Shown here: positions 1-12,174 of the stretch, in pieces
Layout of the letters: each line of letters begins with the position of its first letter
Numbering within the stretch: position 1 is the first letter of the stretch
Source of the DNA: Apteryx mantelli
Lineage: Eukaryota; Chordata; Aves; Apterygiformes; Apterygidae
Reading direction: 5' to 3'
NCBI RefSeq assembly: GCF_036417845.1
Contig: NC_089978.1
Span: 161,383,962 to 161,447,961, forward strand
DNA: 64,000 nt
Translations under genes and position numbers: made by a program
The notes under the pieces: generated by a model
Databases searched by the model: none
What the model saw: only the letters and a program-made list of their open reading frames with translations
What the model was told of the DNA's origin: nothing

Positions 1-299
1 TCGCGCTGCTTGCAATGGCGGAAAATATATTAAAAAAAAAAAAAAAGAAAGAAAGAAAGAAAAGACGCGTGGCAGGCTCACAGGACTGCAAGTCCTGCAC
101 TTCCACCCACCCGGGCGTGTTATATAAAACCGCTTCACGTTCAGGAACGAGCCGCCCCGCCGCGCCGCTTTCAGCATCGTAAAAGCGGCCTTTTGGCTAT
201 GCTTCCCAACAAGCCGGGCTATGCCCTGACTTGAAGCAAGCACGGCGGCGGGGGGCTATGCAGCACCCCCCCCCCCCCGCCCCGACGGCGCCGCGCTAC
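1..299 (-). other. CKAP4: CKAP4 intron 1 (partial)
   Basis: This is intron sequence downstream of the CKAP4 exon 1 donor, read on the minus strand. A 13-base C run at 266-278 (G run on the sense strand) lies 22-34 nt inside the intron. An A-rich stretch with GAAA repeats sits at about 30-64. I see no other exon in it. Confidence 0.6.
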
Positions 300-668
300 C
301 TTCTGCACCACGGCGTCCAGGGCGGCGGCCAGCTCGCCCCGCTGCCGCGCCGAGGCCTCCCTCTCGCGGCTGCTCCGCCCGACCTCCTCCCGCAGCTGCC
401 GCACGTACCAGCCGGCGGGCAGCGCGGCGCCCAGCACCACCGCGGCGCCCAGCAGCAGCGCCCAGCCGCGCCGCGGGCCGCCGCCGCCCGAGCGGCCCCC
501 GCCGCCGGCCGCCGCGCCGCGCCCGCCGCGGCCCTGCGCCGCCGCCGCCGGCCGCCGCGCCGCCTCCTCGGCGCCGCCGGGCTGCGCGCCCCGCTCAGCG
601 GCGGCGGCGGCGGCGGCGGCGGCGGGCGGGCTGCCCCCCTTGGGGCCCCGGTGCTTGGCGGCCGACAT
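300..668 (-). CDS. CKAP4: CKAP4 exon 1 (partial gene, N-terminal 123 codons)
   Basis: Cytoskeleton-associated protein 4 (CLIMP-63) is a type II ER membrane protein that spaces ER sheets, binds microtubules through its cytosolic tail and also acts as a cell-surface receptor. The reading frame starts MSAAKHRGPKGG, close to the human start, with a strong GCCATG context. It has a nine-alanine tract (residues 16-24), a Gly/Arg-rich basic tail, one membrane segment (about residues 69-89, WALLLGAAVVLGAALPAGWYV) and the start of the luminal coiled coil ending VVQK. A GTAGCG donor follows at 299-294, at the same place in the protein as the human exon 1 end as I remember it. The tail before the membrane is about 68 residues against about 106 in human. 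No cysteine occurs in the exon. The remaining coiled-coil exon lies beyond the left edge. Confidence 0.88.
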
Positions 669-710
669 GGCGGGAGGCCGCCGCCGTGGTGCGCGCAGCG
701 GCAGAGGCAG

Positions 711-733
711 CGGGAGCGGGAGCGGGAGCGGGC
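711..733 (+). repeat. GGGAGC hexamer repeat, G-quadruplex-capable
   Basis: Four GGG triplets separated by AGC lie at 712-732. They are 44-64 nt upstream of the CKAP4 ATG, on the strand opposite to the gene. The spacing fits the classical G3N1-7 quadruplex pattern. Confidence 0.7.
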
Positions 734-914
734 GAGCCTGCCGCGGCGCGCTGGGGGCGGGGGCGGCGGCCCCGGCAGCGCCCCGCTCCCCGCCCCGCCG
801 GCCCGGCCCCCGGCCCGGCCCCGCTCCCCGCCCCGGCCCTCGACGTGTTCTGCATGGGGAGAAGGGGGGAAGAATGTGTGCTAGACCTGCTGCGTCTGGG
901 TGGAAGGGAGATAC

Positions 915-920
915 CACGTG
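915..920. promoter_or_regulatory. E-box CACGTG upstream of CKAP4
   Basis: A palindromic CACGTG sits about 250 nt upstream of the CKAP4 start codon at the island edge. USF/MYC-type bHLH factors bind this core. Function is only inferred from position. Confidence 0.3.
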
Positions 921-929
921 GGAATAACT

Positions 930-3900
930 TTAAATCTTCTTTTGAAAAATTCCTCACATTTTCCAGCATCACACAGTGCTGCTTAAAACCTTTTCAGAAA
1001 CTGAGTAGTTATGTCTTGCTATCCTGTATTTGTCTGATTGTGGAAACTCGAAAAAAACCCTACAAAATAGCTCCCCGTCTGTCTGTTTTGGGATGGACTA
1101 TAAGACAAATGATACCTTAGAAAAACGTAGATGTTTCAAAAACGTGCCTTGATTGCACCAGTATCGTACCCTTTTTTACATCATTTAGCCTAACTCTGGA
1201 CAGGTTACGTAGTGACTATTGTTTGATAGGCATCTAACTGCGCTACCAGTTCCCTACACAATTGTATGACGATTTATGGTCTAGACCAGTCAGTCCAGCC
1301 CTGCTGTTCAGTGATGTGTTAAGAGGGAGTTAACTTATTTTTATGTAACGGTATCCATGTATTGTGTGCACTGCAAGACCAAGGCGTGCCACTGCATCTT
1401 ATTTTTGTAACTATGGGTTACAATTCTGGAAGTGATTCCTAATGACAAGAAGGAACTGAGGCATGTTTTTTCTTTTAACTTCAATAGGTACAATGCAGGC
1501 AACAGCAATGCAAAGTTCTTCATATACTAGTTCATAGCATACATTCCTCCTGTCATTGCTTTGCCTTCCTTAGTTCTTGAGCCCCCTGCGCTGATATATT
1601 TTTCATTGTGCCCTTTGCAATCGGAAGCAAGGCTTCCATAAAATGTGTTTTGAGAGTTGCCTAAAGATTCAAGGCAAGATTCATACTGGAGCTTACTATT
1701 TCAGGCTTAGTAGAAGCTGGCTTGCAATCGTGTGGTGTCTGCAAATTGCTGGCAGCTTCCAAGAGGCGCTTGGATCCCAGATTCGGCACCCAGGGCATTG
1801 TTGTGACAGCAAGTGTCCGATGTGACGGAGTAAGTAATTGGAGAATCCTAAAAACAAAAACACGCACAAAAATCCTCTCCACTGGTTCTGTGCCAACACT
1901 TCCCTGTGCTTCAGACAGAAAGGAAGCTGCAAATTTTCTAAACACTCCCTTTCTAATATCCTCCCACCCTCTAGACATACTCGGTAGCTATGATGTCAGG
2001 ATGAACTCTGTCAAGGATTATTTAAAACTGCCTTTAATTTCATCGCAAGATGGTGAACAAAGTAAGCTGATTATTGCCCTTATCTTTCACAATAGTTAAC
2101 ACCATTCAGAGAGACTTACATGGTAGGCTTTTATTAAAGCAATGATGGATTTAGATCTGGGCTAGGAGCAAACAACTGCTAGACAACCAGTAGTAATGGC
2201 AGTAGTTTCCGAAGGCTTTTTTGTTTGTTTGTTTGTTTTAAGAACAATGTCATGAAAAGTTCTCAGCAGTGTGTTATTCCCTTGGATGCATTACTCTTCC
2301 TCCCTGCATTTCAATATGTATCTTTCTATCTCAAGCTAACTTTAAAAAAGTCTGTATTCATGTCTGTATCTGCTAATATTTGCCCTTATTAAAAATCTGT
2401 GTGGGATGAAAGAAAAACATCACTTCTGTGGAAGACATACAGTGAAACGAAAATAATGCTTTAAAGTTCTACTCAAGCATCTGTGCAAAGATCTTAAACA
2501 TGTAGTTTTGGTTTGCCAAAGACACTACAAAGTATTAGTAACAAGAAGTGTTTTCCAGCTCTGCACAAAGGCTGTGCATTGGCTTGCCAAGAATCATTCT
2601 GTGAATGGAAGTTCATCGCAAAAAATGTGCAAGCTGTAACTCCCTGCAAGATAAAGGCTTAGGGTGCTAATTGACCTGTTTCTGCATTTGATTACACCAG
2701 AGAAGTCCGATATCGTTTTGCCTTGGAAGATATTTACTTTTCTTTCTTGGTCTTTGATTCCTAGTACTTTTTTTTTTTTTTTACAAATTTTAGGTTGAGT
2801 ATTCAGAGACAGAGAAACTTAAACTGGGGCAGGATCACAGTTCCTGATTTGAGCCTGCAAATCCAGTTTCATTTAATATTTATGCCAAGGTTTAGGCCTG
2901 AACTAAACTGTTAGGACTGTAAATGGTGTTCTAGTCAGTAACTACTAGCATGGATGATGGAAGGAAAATTTATAGTTGTTGCAGGCATTCTGTGGCCATA
3001 ATTCTGTTAAATTTACAGATGTGAGGCAAAGAGTCATTAGGTGGAGGGGATGCTGGAATGACTGCAGGCTGCAGACTTCACGAAATAACTTCCTTAGCTG
3101 CTTGCCCTGACCTGAACAAGGAGCACTGACACGGGGTCAGTAGGTTGTCTTAAATTCCTTCCAGAGGTGACTGGTGCAGATACGAGTGATCTTGCACTGA
3201 AACGGATGAGGAGCTCTCAGAATACTCTGTCCTCCTGAATACTGCGTAAGTAGAAATATTCAGCAGTAAAACAAGCAACTTAGAAGAACTATAAAACCAG
3301 AGTTTCCACAATGAACATCTAGCTGCAACCTTACTTATCCTGGGCCATAGGATAAGGAGGATCTTGGGTTTCTATTTAGGACAGAACTAGAAAAAGTCAG
3401 GATTTCTTGCAGTAACCTAAGATGAAGGATTTGGGCTCTTGAAGCCATTTACTTCGGAGAGCTGACCATAAGAACTCAGCCTTATGGGTGTTATCAGAGG
3501 CAATAATCAAGAAGATCATCAATGGTAAGCATCAAGGGTTGTAAATCTATTTCAGGTAGTAAGGTAGTGTAGATAACCGGTGTACTGCTTCTCCTTCTCC
3601 AGGTTGGCAGTGACAAGGAAAATGTTTCAGCAAAGGACTGAGAATAATTTTTAATAATTGTTTCTAGCAGAGAGTAACCCCAAAATAAAGAAAATGGCTT
3701 GGCAAGGGTTAGTTTTGTAGCTTCAGTGTGCTGCCTTTCATTAAAAGACTAGCTAAGACTTTTTCTTACCAAGGAGCCAATACAAACTATTTCTTGCTGA
3801 TCAAAAATACCATTCTACAAACAACTCCTCATTGTATTTGACTCAGTAAGTCAAACTTGTTTTTTCCCTCTGTACAGAGAGAGAGATTACTAGTGCTGAG

Positions 3901-6000
3901 GGGAGTGTGCATGAGGAATTTGCTGAGGTGATAAAGTAGCAAGATACTGCAGACTAGAGTGGTTGGGTAGTTTACTGATGTGCTCATTTCTCTCAGAAGC
4001 TTCAGTATCCTGTCCTGCCTCTGCCACTATGTGAATCTGAAGCCGAATACTTCAGTGGCAAGCAGCAGAAATCCTGTCTGCTTCTCACAGGACTGATTTC
4101 CTCCTGGTATACAGGAAACTCAGCTGAAGAGCAAGCTGAGAAAGCATCCTTACACCTGCTTTGTAGACTTCTTTTCTCACTCTTGAGCCTATTATCTGGG
4201 CCTGATGGTCTCAGTCAGCCTAGAGTTTTAACATCCATCCGTTAGAGCTAAAGCCAGTCTGCCTGGCTCAGTTATTAGGATTAGGGCAAAATATCTTGTG
4301 ACTTCAAGTTATGTTCTCAATTTAGTTGTCATGGGCCCTGGTGTAAACAACAACATGCCCTGCCCTTTCCTTCTCCTTCCACACTGGCCATCGTCGTTAG
4401 CCGCATACTGGGACATTTCTGACCTGAGGGGCCAGGTGCAGCTGCACTCCTTACCCACTCAGTTGCTGTGTTGCTTTTTGCTGGGTAAAGCAGTGCATTA
4501 ATTGTAGGCTTTCTTGTCCATGCCAGTTTTACTGGTAACAGGAAGGAAAAGTTATGAGCTAACTTGCTGCAAAGGCTGAGCACAAAATAGTCCTTCATTT
4601 GAATTTACAGCAGTTTGCTAGTGAAAGGTGTAGAACTAAGGCCAACTGGAGACACCAGTGAAACTTCTGCCTGCGTATGCCATAAAGACACATGGACATT
4701 GATCTTCATAATTGGCCAGAACAGATTTAAAGGCAGTACAATTATGTTGCTTGACATTGCAGAAGACTTAGACGTTGCAAAATGAGTGTCGTTTCTCTGT
4801 GCAGTAAATCCTCCACAGTAAGGAATCTATGTCAAGATCCATATAATGGCCTATAGCATCATTGTCTCTGGATCATGAAGGAATAGAAACCAAGAAAGTG
4901 GTTAAGTGCTGACTACTGTAGAATCTAACTTCTTGGCCTCTGGAGTGGAATTTTGAAGCATGTCGTAGGTGCCTCAGCTATATATACAGATACATCTCTA
5001 TATAGAGAGATGAAGAAAGCTGGATACTTCAGAATGGGCTCCAAGACAAAAAGCACGCTCTCGGGGGGAAGAGGGGCACTTTAACAGCTAAAAAAATGTT
5101 TTTTAAAACCATCCCTGTCTGGAATTCCATGCAATGCTCAGTGTTGCAGGGTGCAACACTACCTGTTTTGAAATACCTTTCCCTTTAAAGTTGACCTTTT
5201 ATATAAATGTTTACAAGCTAGTCTACTTGGTGGAGCTAGGGCATTCTTTGTCCTCTCTGTGGAAATTGGGCCACTGAGCACCACTAGATTACAGAATCAC
5301 TGGTCCACACGCGCAGAACACACAAAACGGACCTTGAAAAACTGGATGGGTGCTCCAACAGAAGGGAAGAAGTACTGGGCCTTGGTGTTTGCTGCAAGTA
5401 CTATTTATGCGGTTTTACATGATACAGCCAGTTAGTTAGTAAAAGGCATTGGCAGCCCTCACAGCAAAAAACAGAACTCAGGTTTCCCCCACTCCCATAC
5501 CTTTCAGGTGGCATTCAAGCTAAAATAGATGTAAAAACAATTAAAAAATACATCCTTGGCAGTGAAAAGAGTCCTGTACAAGGCACTCCAGCGGTAAGCC
5601 ATCACAGATAGTCTTTCCCAAAGGTCTTTTGAGCTTCTCTCACACTGCTGCTGCCATGTGACATGCAAAAACTAGGGCAAAGTAGTGCAAACACAGCTAC
5701 TTAAAACATCCTCTTCCTTATGGAAGCTATTAGGCTGTTCAACTTAATCCCATCTAATCTCCCTGAAAGCTCGACACAAAGCAGCACAACTCTGCATCTC
5801 TTGGAAAAGCACTCCACCCCACGCAGGATGCTTGCACGGCCAATCTCCATTCCCCACTTGGAGCTCTCGCTGTATCGCTAGCACCTATGGTAGACTTTGG
5901 TCCATCTGAATACAACATCTACCCGCATGTAGTTTTGTCACACGTGCTAGTGATGAAGTAATTATCTGCAAGAAGGGGAGGCCTGTGCCTTAATGAGGAA
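930..6000. other. Intergenic region between CKAP4 and TCP11L2
   Basis: The region is AT-rich unique-looking sequence between two divergently transcribed genes. It holds a (TTTG)n stretch at about 2217-2238 and short homopolymers such as the T run near 2769-2782. The open frames here are short, have no recognisable family signature and lack exon structure. I see no RNA gene or intact mobile element. Confidence 0.6.
2217..2238. repeat. (TTTG)n simple repeat
   Basis: TTTG units are repeated about five times in the intergenic region. It is a simple microsatellite. Confidence 0.7.
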
Positions 6001-6958
6001 TGAGGCTCAATGCAGCGAGCACCTGCCTCAGAGGTGACTGCCAGCACTTGCTCTCCTGTTTTACGGGCAGGTGCGGCAGTGGTGTTAGGCAGCTCCCGTG
6101 ACAGGAAGGGACCATGGCCCCGGCACGCCCTGCTACCCCCGTGGGTGTCTGAATCGGCTGCACGGGTGAGGCCAACGCAGCAATAAGCAAAGCATTTACA
6201 CTAATAGCGCCGCGCTGCTTCATGGTGCCGCGCCTCCGTAGGCGCTCGCCCGGCCTCGTAATGCCACAACCGTGAGCAAGGCCGGTGAGCCACGGCGGAC
6301 GCGGCCCCGAGGGGCTCCCCCGACGCCAAGACGGCGGGGGGCGCCTCGCCCCGCGGCCGGAGGGGCGCTGGCGGGGGTGCAGCGAAACCCCTGCGGGCAC
6401 CTTCACAGCTTTCTCGACAGCGCAAGGAGCCGAGCGGGGCCAAGGCGCTCGGGGGCGGCGGTGCCCGCTCCTCCCCTGCCGCAGGCAAGCAGTTTGCGCC
6501 CCCTCGCCATGTGCAAACCGTCCCCCCGGCTGCGGGGGTGAAGGGAGGGGGGAGGGGCCGCCATCCGCCCCCCCCCCCCCACACCGAGGAGGTAGCCCCG
6601 GAGGCGGGGCTGAGCGCGGAGTCCCCGCCCCCTCGGGGGAGGGGCGGATCGACGCGGCTCTTCCGTAAACACCACCCGGCCCCTCCTGTCGCCTTCCCCC
6701 ACCTCCCGCCGGCAGGGCCCACTTAGCCGGGGGGGAGGCGGGATAGGCGTCTTGCCCTGTAAACTCGTATTTCTCCTTGCTTAGCGCTGGGCTCCAGAAA
6801 AAATGAGGACGCACAGATGATTTGTGTGGGGGTAGGGGAGGGTTAACCCAAGCCCTGCGGAATAGCTCGCTGCCGGCCGGCAGCAAAGTGCTAAGCACCG
6901 CCCTGCCCCCGGCAGGAGATGGATGCGCCCAAGGAAGCTACTAATAGTCCGGGCCGGG

Positions 6959-6965
6959 TATATAA
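6959..6965 (+). promoter_or_regulatory. TATA box candidate for TCP11L2
   Basis: TATATAA lies in an otherwise GC-rich island, about 25-30 nt upstream of the start of the presumed untranslated exon. Its position relative to the GTGAGT donor at 7033 supports a short first exon. Experimental 5' ends would settle it. Confidence 0.45.
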
Positions 6966-6989
6966 CTCGGGGCGGGGGGGTGTTTAAAG

Positions 6990-7032
6990 CCCCAGCGAGC
7001 GCCGCTGAGCAGGACGAGCCGCTGTCGCCGTG
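6990..7032 (+). other. TCP11L2: TCP11L2 exon 1, untranslated (predicted)
   Basis: A short non-coding exon is inferred between the TATA box and a strong GTGAGT donor at 7033-7038. It is needed because the coding exon at 12004 begins with a splice acceptor. The 5' end is approximate. A second GTGAGT donor near 7115 is an alternative exon end. Confidence 0.45.
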
Positions 7033-10000
7033 GTGAGTGGCCGGGGGGAGCTGGGGTAGGGCTGCGGCCGGGCCGTCCTGTCCTGCAGCGAGGCGCACGG
7101 GCGATGAGCCGTGGGGTGAGTGTTGGACCGATCCGGCCGGGCGAGGGGGGCTGCCCGGGCTGCTCTGTTCTGCTCTGCTCTCCCCTCCCCTCCCGGCGCC
7201 CTGCTCCGAAACGGCCCCGGGCACCCGCTGCGGCCGCTGGGTCTTGCAGCCTCCGGGCCCGCTGCGCGCCCCCTGCCCCCGGGGCCGCCTCTTTCCGTCC
7301 CCTGGTCCCCGCTGCCCGCCGCGGCTGCCGTCCTTGCGGCCCCGCGGCGCCTTCCCCGGGGTTTGCGGAGAGGGTCCCCCCCGCTCCTCTCCTCTCTTCC
7401 TCCCCTCCCGGGCCCGTCCTTGGAAACGCTGTTTGTTTTGGTCTGCGAGTGCCAAACTCCTGCCTCTGGTAACTTAAAAAACATGGCGTGGGGGGAGGAG
7501 ATACGGGCCTAAACAGATAGAGGAAGAGGAGGAGCCCGCGGCGCTTCCCCTCTGCCCCCCGGAAGGGAGGCCGGGCCGGGTGGGGGGAGGCAACATGGCG
7601 GGGGCGGGGGGTCGCCCCGGGCCGCCGCTGAGGGGAGGCTTTGCCCCTCGGCCCGGCCCTGAGGTGGGCACGTTGCATCAGCGCCTGCAGTAGCGCGACT
7701 GCTGTGGCTGTCCCTGTAACCAGGCGTTTGGAAAGCATGTGCATCTCCCTTGCTTCCCTCCCCCCCCTTCAGCAAGAGCTGTTCCTATTAGAAAGGGGAA
7801 AGCCCCACAGCTAGAAAGCTCAAGGGGGGGGGGGGAATGTCTGTCACAGGCTGTCAGAATTGGGAAGGGAGGGCTGAGGCAGTGCTGTAACTCTGCTAAC
7901 AAAGGCTCTTTTCTCCTCCTGGCCCGTGGGACCGCAGCCCGGGTGCTGACAAAGGTGGGGCCTGTGAAAGGGAAACCCTAGCCCAGAGGAGAGCCAGCAG
8001 GTGCCAGCTGGAAGGTAGTGAGGGCATAAGCCCAGTGGAATAAGCAAAATCAAGTTCATGGTAGTAAAATGGGACAGAGCGCTTAGAAAGGGTGCACAGA
8101 AGGAGGTCTCACTCAAGCAAAGCGGGGCTGTGGGAAAACTTGAAGGTATCTGAAGAGAAACAAAACCTTCCTCTTCCTCTTTCCAAGTGCTTCATAAAAT
8201 AACTTAACAGAAACACTTAGGAGTAAAGGGCAGGGGGAGGGGAGTTGTTGTGAGCCAGGTACTCCCAAATGGTAAAGAAGCGTGTTGCTGAATGTGACTG
8301 GAAGATGCTCTAAAACTAACCTGATCTTGCGATCCAGTTGCTTCTCAGTGAATGATCAAGTTGGGTGAAGTAATGACTGTGTAAGAGCAGGATGCCTTCA
8401 GGAAACTGCAATGTTGTGCTCCGTCGCAGGTTTAGTAAAAGGCATAATCTAAAATTGTGTCTAAACAGCAGCAGAATCCATGATAATTTAATTCTTCCCT
8501 GTTAAATTAACCAATAGCTTGGTTATGAGGGAGAAGAGGAAATGGACTGATGCTTTGGGCATTTAAAAGTTGTTTTAGCTTTGTCTCACACCTAGAATTT
8601 ATCCTCGAAATACTGCAAAATGAAACTTCTTTTAAAGAAAGAAGAAAAAAAAGCATATGGCAAAATGAAATCCACTGCCAACCTATCAAACCTAAAATAA
8701 AAGTAGGCATTAGTTGTTTTTTAATACAGGAAGGGTAAAGCAGGTTGTAACCAGAGTCTGACACTTTAATAGAATAGGTAGGATATTAAGTTGTCTGTTA
8801 AAACAACAGCCTAATATGTAATTCCCCATGAACAGCTTACAAATAAGAAGGTGGTGTTGTCTAGTCAAGATGGTGAGTTACAAAGTGATTCTGGAAAGCT
8901 AAATGACTTTCTGAAATAATTTTTACTTGGTAATTGTATTAATCTAAATAGAAAATTACACATGAACTTTGCCCTCCATAACTTCTGAGGAGCCCTAAAC
9001 TGTCTACAAAAGCATAAGGAAAAGAAGCTTTTCCAGTGTGTGCTATTAAGAAAGTACTAAATAATTCAGTTCTCTATTGTTATAACTAATTAGAAAAGCC
9101 TTCTTCAGTTTGCGATTTTCTTTGATATACTCAAATGAATGTTTTCCTTTGTGCTTTCTAGCTGTTGGGCAGCATATTAAAAACACTAGATTGCATATCC
9201 AGAATCTGCTTGCATATTCCACTTGTTTCCTTTGATGTGCTTGCTGCCTTCCATAGCTGTTAAACTTGCAATGTAGCAATAATGTACTGAATCTGCAGAA
9301 TATACCCATTTTCTCCCTCACCATCCCCTTGGGAAATCCTACTGGGAAATCCATTTATTCTGGCAAAGATTGAAATCTTTTTTTCAGTATGTTGTCTCAT
9401 GTTGCCTTGTTGGAACTTCTTAATGAAACAAAGTCCTCTGAAGCACTGTACTAGTAAAACTGTATGAACAGGTGTGGTCTCAATACATCAAAATAGGTTA
9501 TGGGTCTCTCTGAAATGCAGATATTTGTTGCTGAAAGATGCTTTACTGGGAGTAGTATGCAAAGACTTACTGTGTATGGAAGTTTATTTAATTTCCACCT
9601 TACCCATTTGGTGGTCTTGACCACCCAGATTATGGTGGAATATGGTATTGCTGACTTTCCTCCACAGCTCATTGCATCCTTTTTTTGCTAGGATCACCTT
9701 GCAAATCTGAATCTTTTAGACTGTTATCAGAATTAACATACTGACAGTTGAGAAGAAATGTTTTTGAAATGATGATGTAAAAATTGTGTGAGGATGGGTT
9801 TTTAAATGGTCATTTGATGCCTTCATGTTCATTTCTTAATACCTAAATCTAAGTAGTAGTGATCTGAAGTGCTCATACCAGGCAAGTGAATTTCTACCTT
9901 GTGGGTTGATATGCTGCTAACAGATTCTTCCCTCCCCAATCATGGACCACATATAATGCTAATGTTTTACAGGTTAGTTATATATATGAGCTTTATACAT

Positions 10001-12003
10001 GATTAAAGCCTGGAAATGGGTGGTTTTGATATTGATCCAGAAACAATAGATACAAATACAATGTTTTGCAGGCTCTGTAGGGTTGCTATCTTTAGGTGAG
10101 TGGTTCCACAAAAGGCACCTGGAATGCATTTCTATGGTTTGGTTACTTATTACAATTAATTTCTAATCAGTTCTAGCTTTGACATCTGTACAACAGATCT
10201 TAGTGGAAGATGGTTTTAGTCTCTTGCATAACATGAGCTAGTGACTCATTTGTAATTGTAACTTAGGAAAATACAATTTTCAAGTCAAAAATATCTCAAA
10301 GCCATTTGGTTTTCCAGGATCACTTGCAACTTGCCATCTTGTCTAGACAATATCACTTAATATCTAGTTGCTCTCAATTTTTTGTTAGAAATGATAAATT
10401 TGCTGTTGTAATAGAACAGGTATGATATTAAAGATCACAACTAAAACTGTAAGTCTTTATCCTATGACCTGTTATACCTTCATCAAAAAATCTCATGACT
10501 TCTCCAATAAGTAAATAAACTGACGACAGCGTTCTTGCTGATGTATTTAATTCTTTCCACAAAAACCAGCCTAAAAAAGTACAGAAATAACACACTCAAA
10601 TGGATACTCTTTTCTTTTGTGGAAGGCTGAGAAATAAAAGCATAACAAGTGTTAATTATCTCAATTAACAAGGGAGTATTCCTCAATGTAATACCTCATC
10701 AAGTTACAAAGGCTGATCCAGAGTGAGCTGGTGCCCCCCAAAAAACAAGCGCTCTAAGCTGTGACTAGGTGTCTACATAACCAACTAAACAAAAAAAAAA
10801 TCTTGTCACCATCCCTTTTTCTTCACGCAGGTACACACAGAGGTCATCCTTTTGCTGCCAAAAGTGGCTTTTTCCGAGTTTGACAGAGTTGCAGTGTGCA
10901 GTGTTCTTTGCTTTCTGAAGTTGGTGCTATTTAATCATAAATGAAGTCGTCTTGGTATCTAACTTAAACTTGCTGATGGAAGACTTGTTGACTTCCTGTT
11001 CGAGAAGAGCTAGTGATGTTGGCATTGGTGACTATGTTCATAAACTCTACTACAGGATATTTCATGGCCATAATGAAAGATGGACAGCTAGCTTTGGTAT
11101 CTGGGGCAAATTCCTTTGGGAGTAATTAAGACTGTTGGCTTCCGGTTTCTAATTTTAATGATTAAGGGATTTTTCATTTCCTGTCTTACAACTATTATTC
11201 ATGGGTATCAGTACTATGTAACTGTCCGAATTCTCTGCAGTTGCTGGTTATTTGCCTGGGAAGCAGTTTCTGTATGGAGACAAGTACTGTGAAGCATGAC
11301 GCTTTTTGATGTTGTCATGTAGGCTGAATGAAATGTTAGAAGCTTTAGAGTTACCATTTGGCTTTAAAAAAAAAAAAAAAAGCTCACGCCCCTCCCTAGG
11401 AGGAGTATTTCTGGGTCTGTGCCATTGTTAATATGATTCTGCGGCCTGCTGCTTTAGCTGGGTCTTTGCAGACTTCTGGATACATACTGCTATGAATTAT
11501 TTGCCCCTTCTCCTGTTCTCCCCCAGCAACTTCTGTTTGCCTCAGAGTTCCTACTCTCACTGTACTCAGTTTGTGGAAGGAAGCTAATTGCAAAGACATC
11601 ACTTGCTGGTGAAATAAAAAAATCAAGTTATTTTATTATTAGGTGGGGGATGGTAACATGAGGAATGCATTTATGGATTCTGACCACAAGGAGCTTTAGG
11701 GATTATGGTGGGTGGCCTTTTACTTTTGAAACAGAACTAATTTACAGACTGGTTATGTTGGAGATACTAAGGTATGAAACAGCAGAAGCCCAGATATAAA
11801 ACTCTTGCAAAATAGGTAGAGCTTATCAAAAGCTGTGTGATTCTGTACATGACAACCCAGATCCTTTCTGTAACACCTTCTTAAGAAAGGTAGTAACTCG
11901 TGGTTGTTTGTTTGTTTTGCAATGTAATGGTCAACATCTGACTTTGAGAAACAAAAAATTCCAGGAAATGCTGGTGTTCTGGAACGTGCATTTGTCTCTC
12001 CAG
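7033..12003 (+). other. TCP11L2: TCP11L2 intron 1
   Basis: A 5-kb intron begins in the CpG island and becomes AT-rich after about 8 kb. It carries a 12-base G run (7824-7835) and an A run (about 11365-11381). I found no coding exon or intact repeat element in it. Confidence 0.5.
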
Positions 12004-12174
12004 GTTTTGGTTTGCTGTACCAGCTAAAGTGAATCAGAATGCCTCTCAATGATGACCAGAGCAGTGATTCAGATTCTTCACGCCTCTCTGAAAGCACAGC
12101 TTCTTCTAGTGACTCTGAGTATTCAAGACAGAGCTTTAACAGCGATTCTTCAAGCAAACCCAGTTCCCCAGCCT
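12004..12174 (+). CDS. TCP11L2: TCP11L2 exon 2 (5' UTR plus codons 1-45)
   Basis: The acceptor is TTTGTCTCTCCAG and the donor GTAAGC. The ATG is at 12039 after 35 nt of UTR. It encodes the Ser/Asp-rich tail [14 protein letters not shown] through SSPA and ends in phase 1. Confidence 0.88.

Larger units (their letters stand above)
130..860. promoter_or_regulatory. CpG island covering CKAP4 exon 1 and promoter
   Basis: The segment is extremely rich in G+C and in CpG, and it spans the CKAP4 start codon at 668. Composition returns to AT-rich around 870-930. The core promoter and 5' UTR should lie between 669 and about 860 on the minus strand. I see no clear TATA box, as is usual for such islands. 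Confidence 0.75.
6190..7690. promoter_or_regulatory. Large CpG island at the TCP11L2 promoter
   Basis: About 1.5 kb of CpG-rich sequence flanks the presumed TCP11L2 first exon. It contains GC boxes, a 13-base C run (6568-6580) and several GGGCGG motifs. It continues well into intron 1. Long open frames on both strands here reflect base composition. Confidence 0.7.

Noticed and set aside
219-1120. Overlapping plus- and minus-strand open frames around CKAP4 exon 1
   Set aside because: Only the minus-strand frame starting at 668 matches a known protein. The others are shadows of the same GC-rich exon.
5990-7744. Long open frames on both strands in the TCP11L2 CpG island, up to 302 codons
   Set aside because: They overlap each other in several frames and are rich in Pro, Gly, Arg and Ala. 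This is the expected effect of stop-poor GC-rich sequence, with no known domain.
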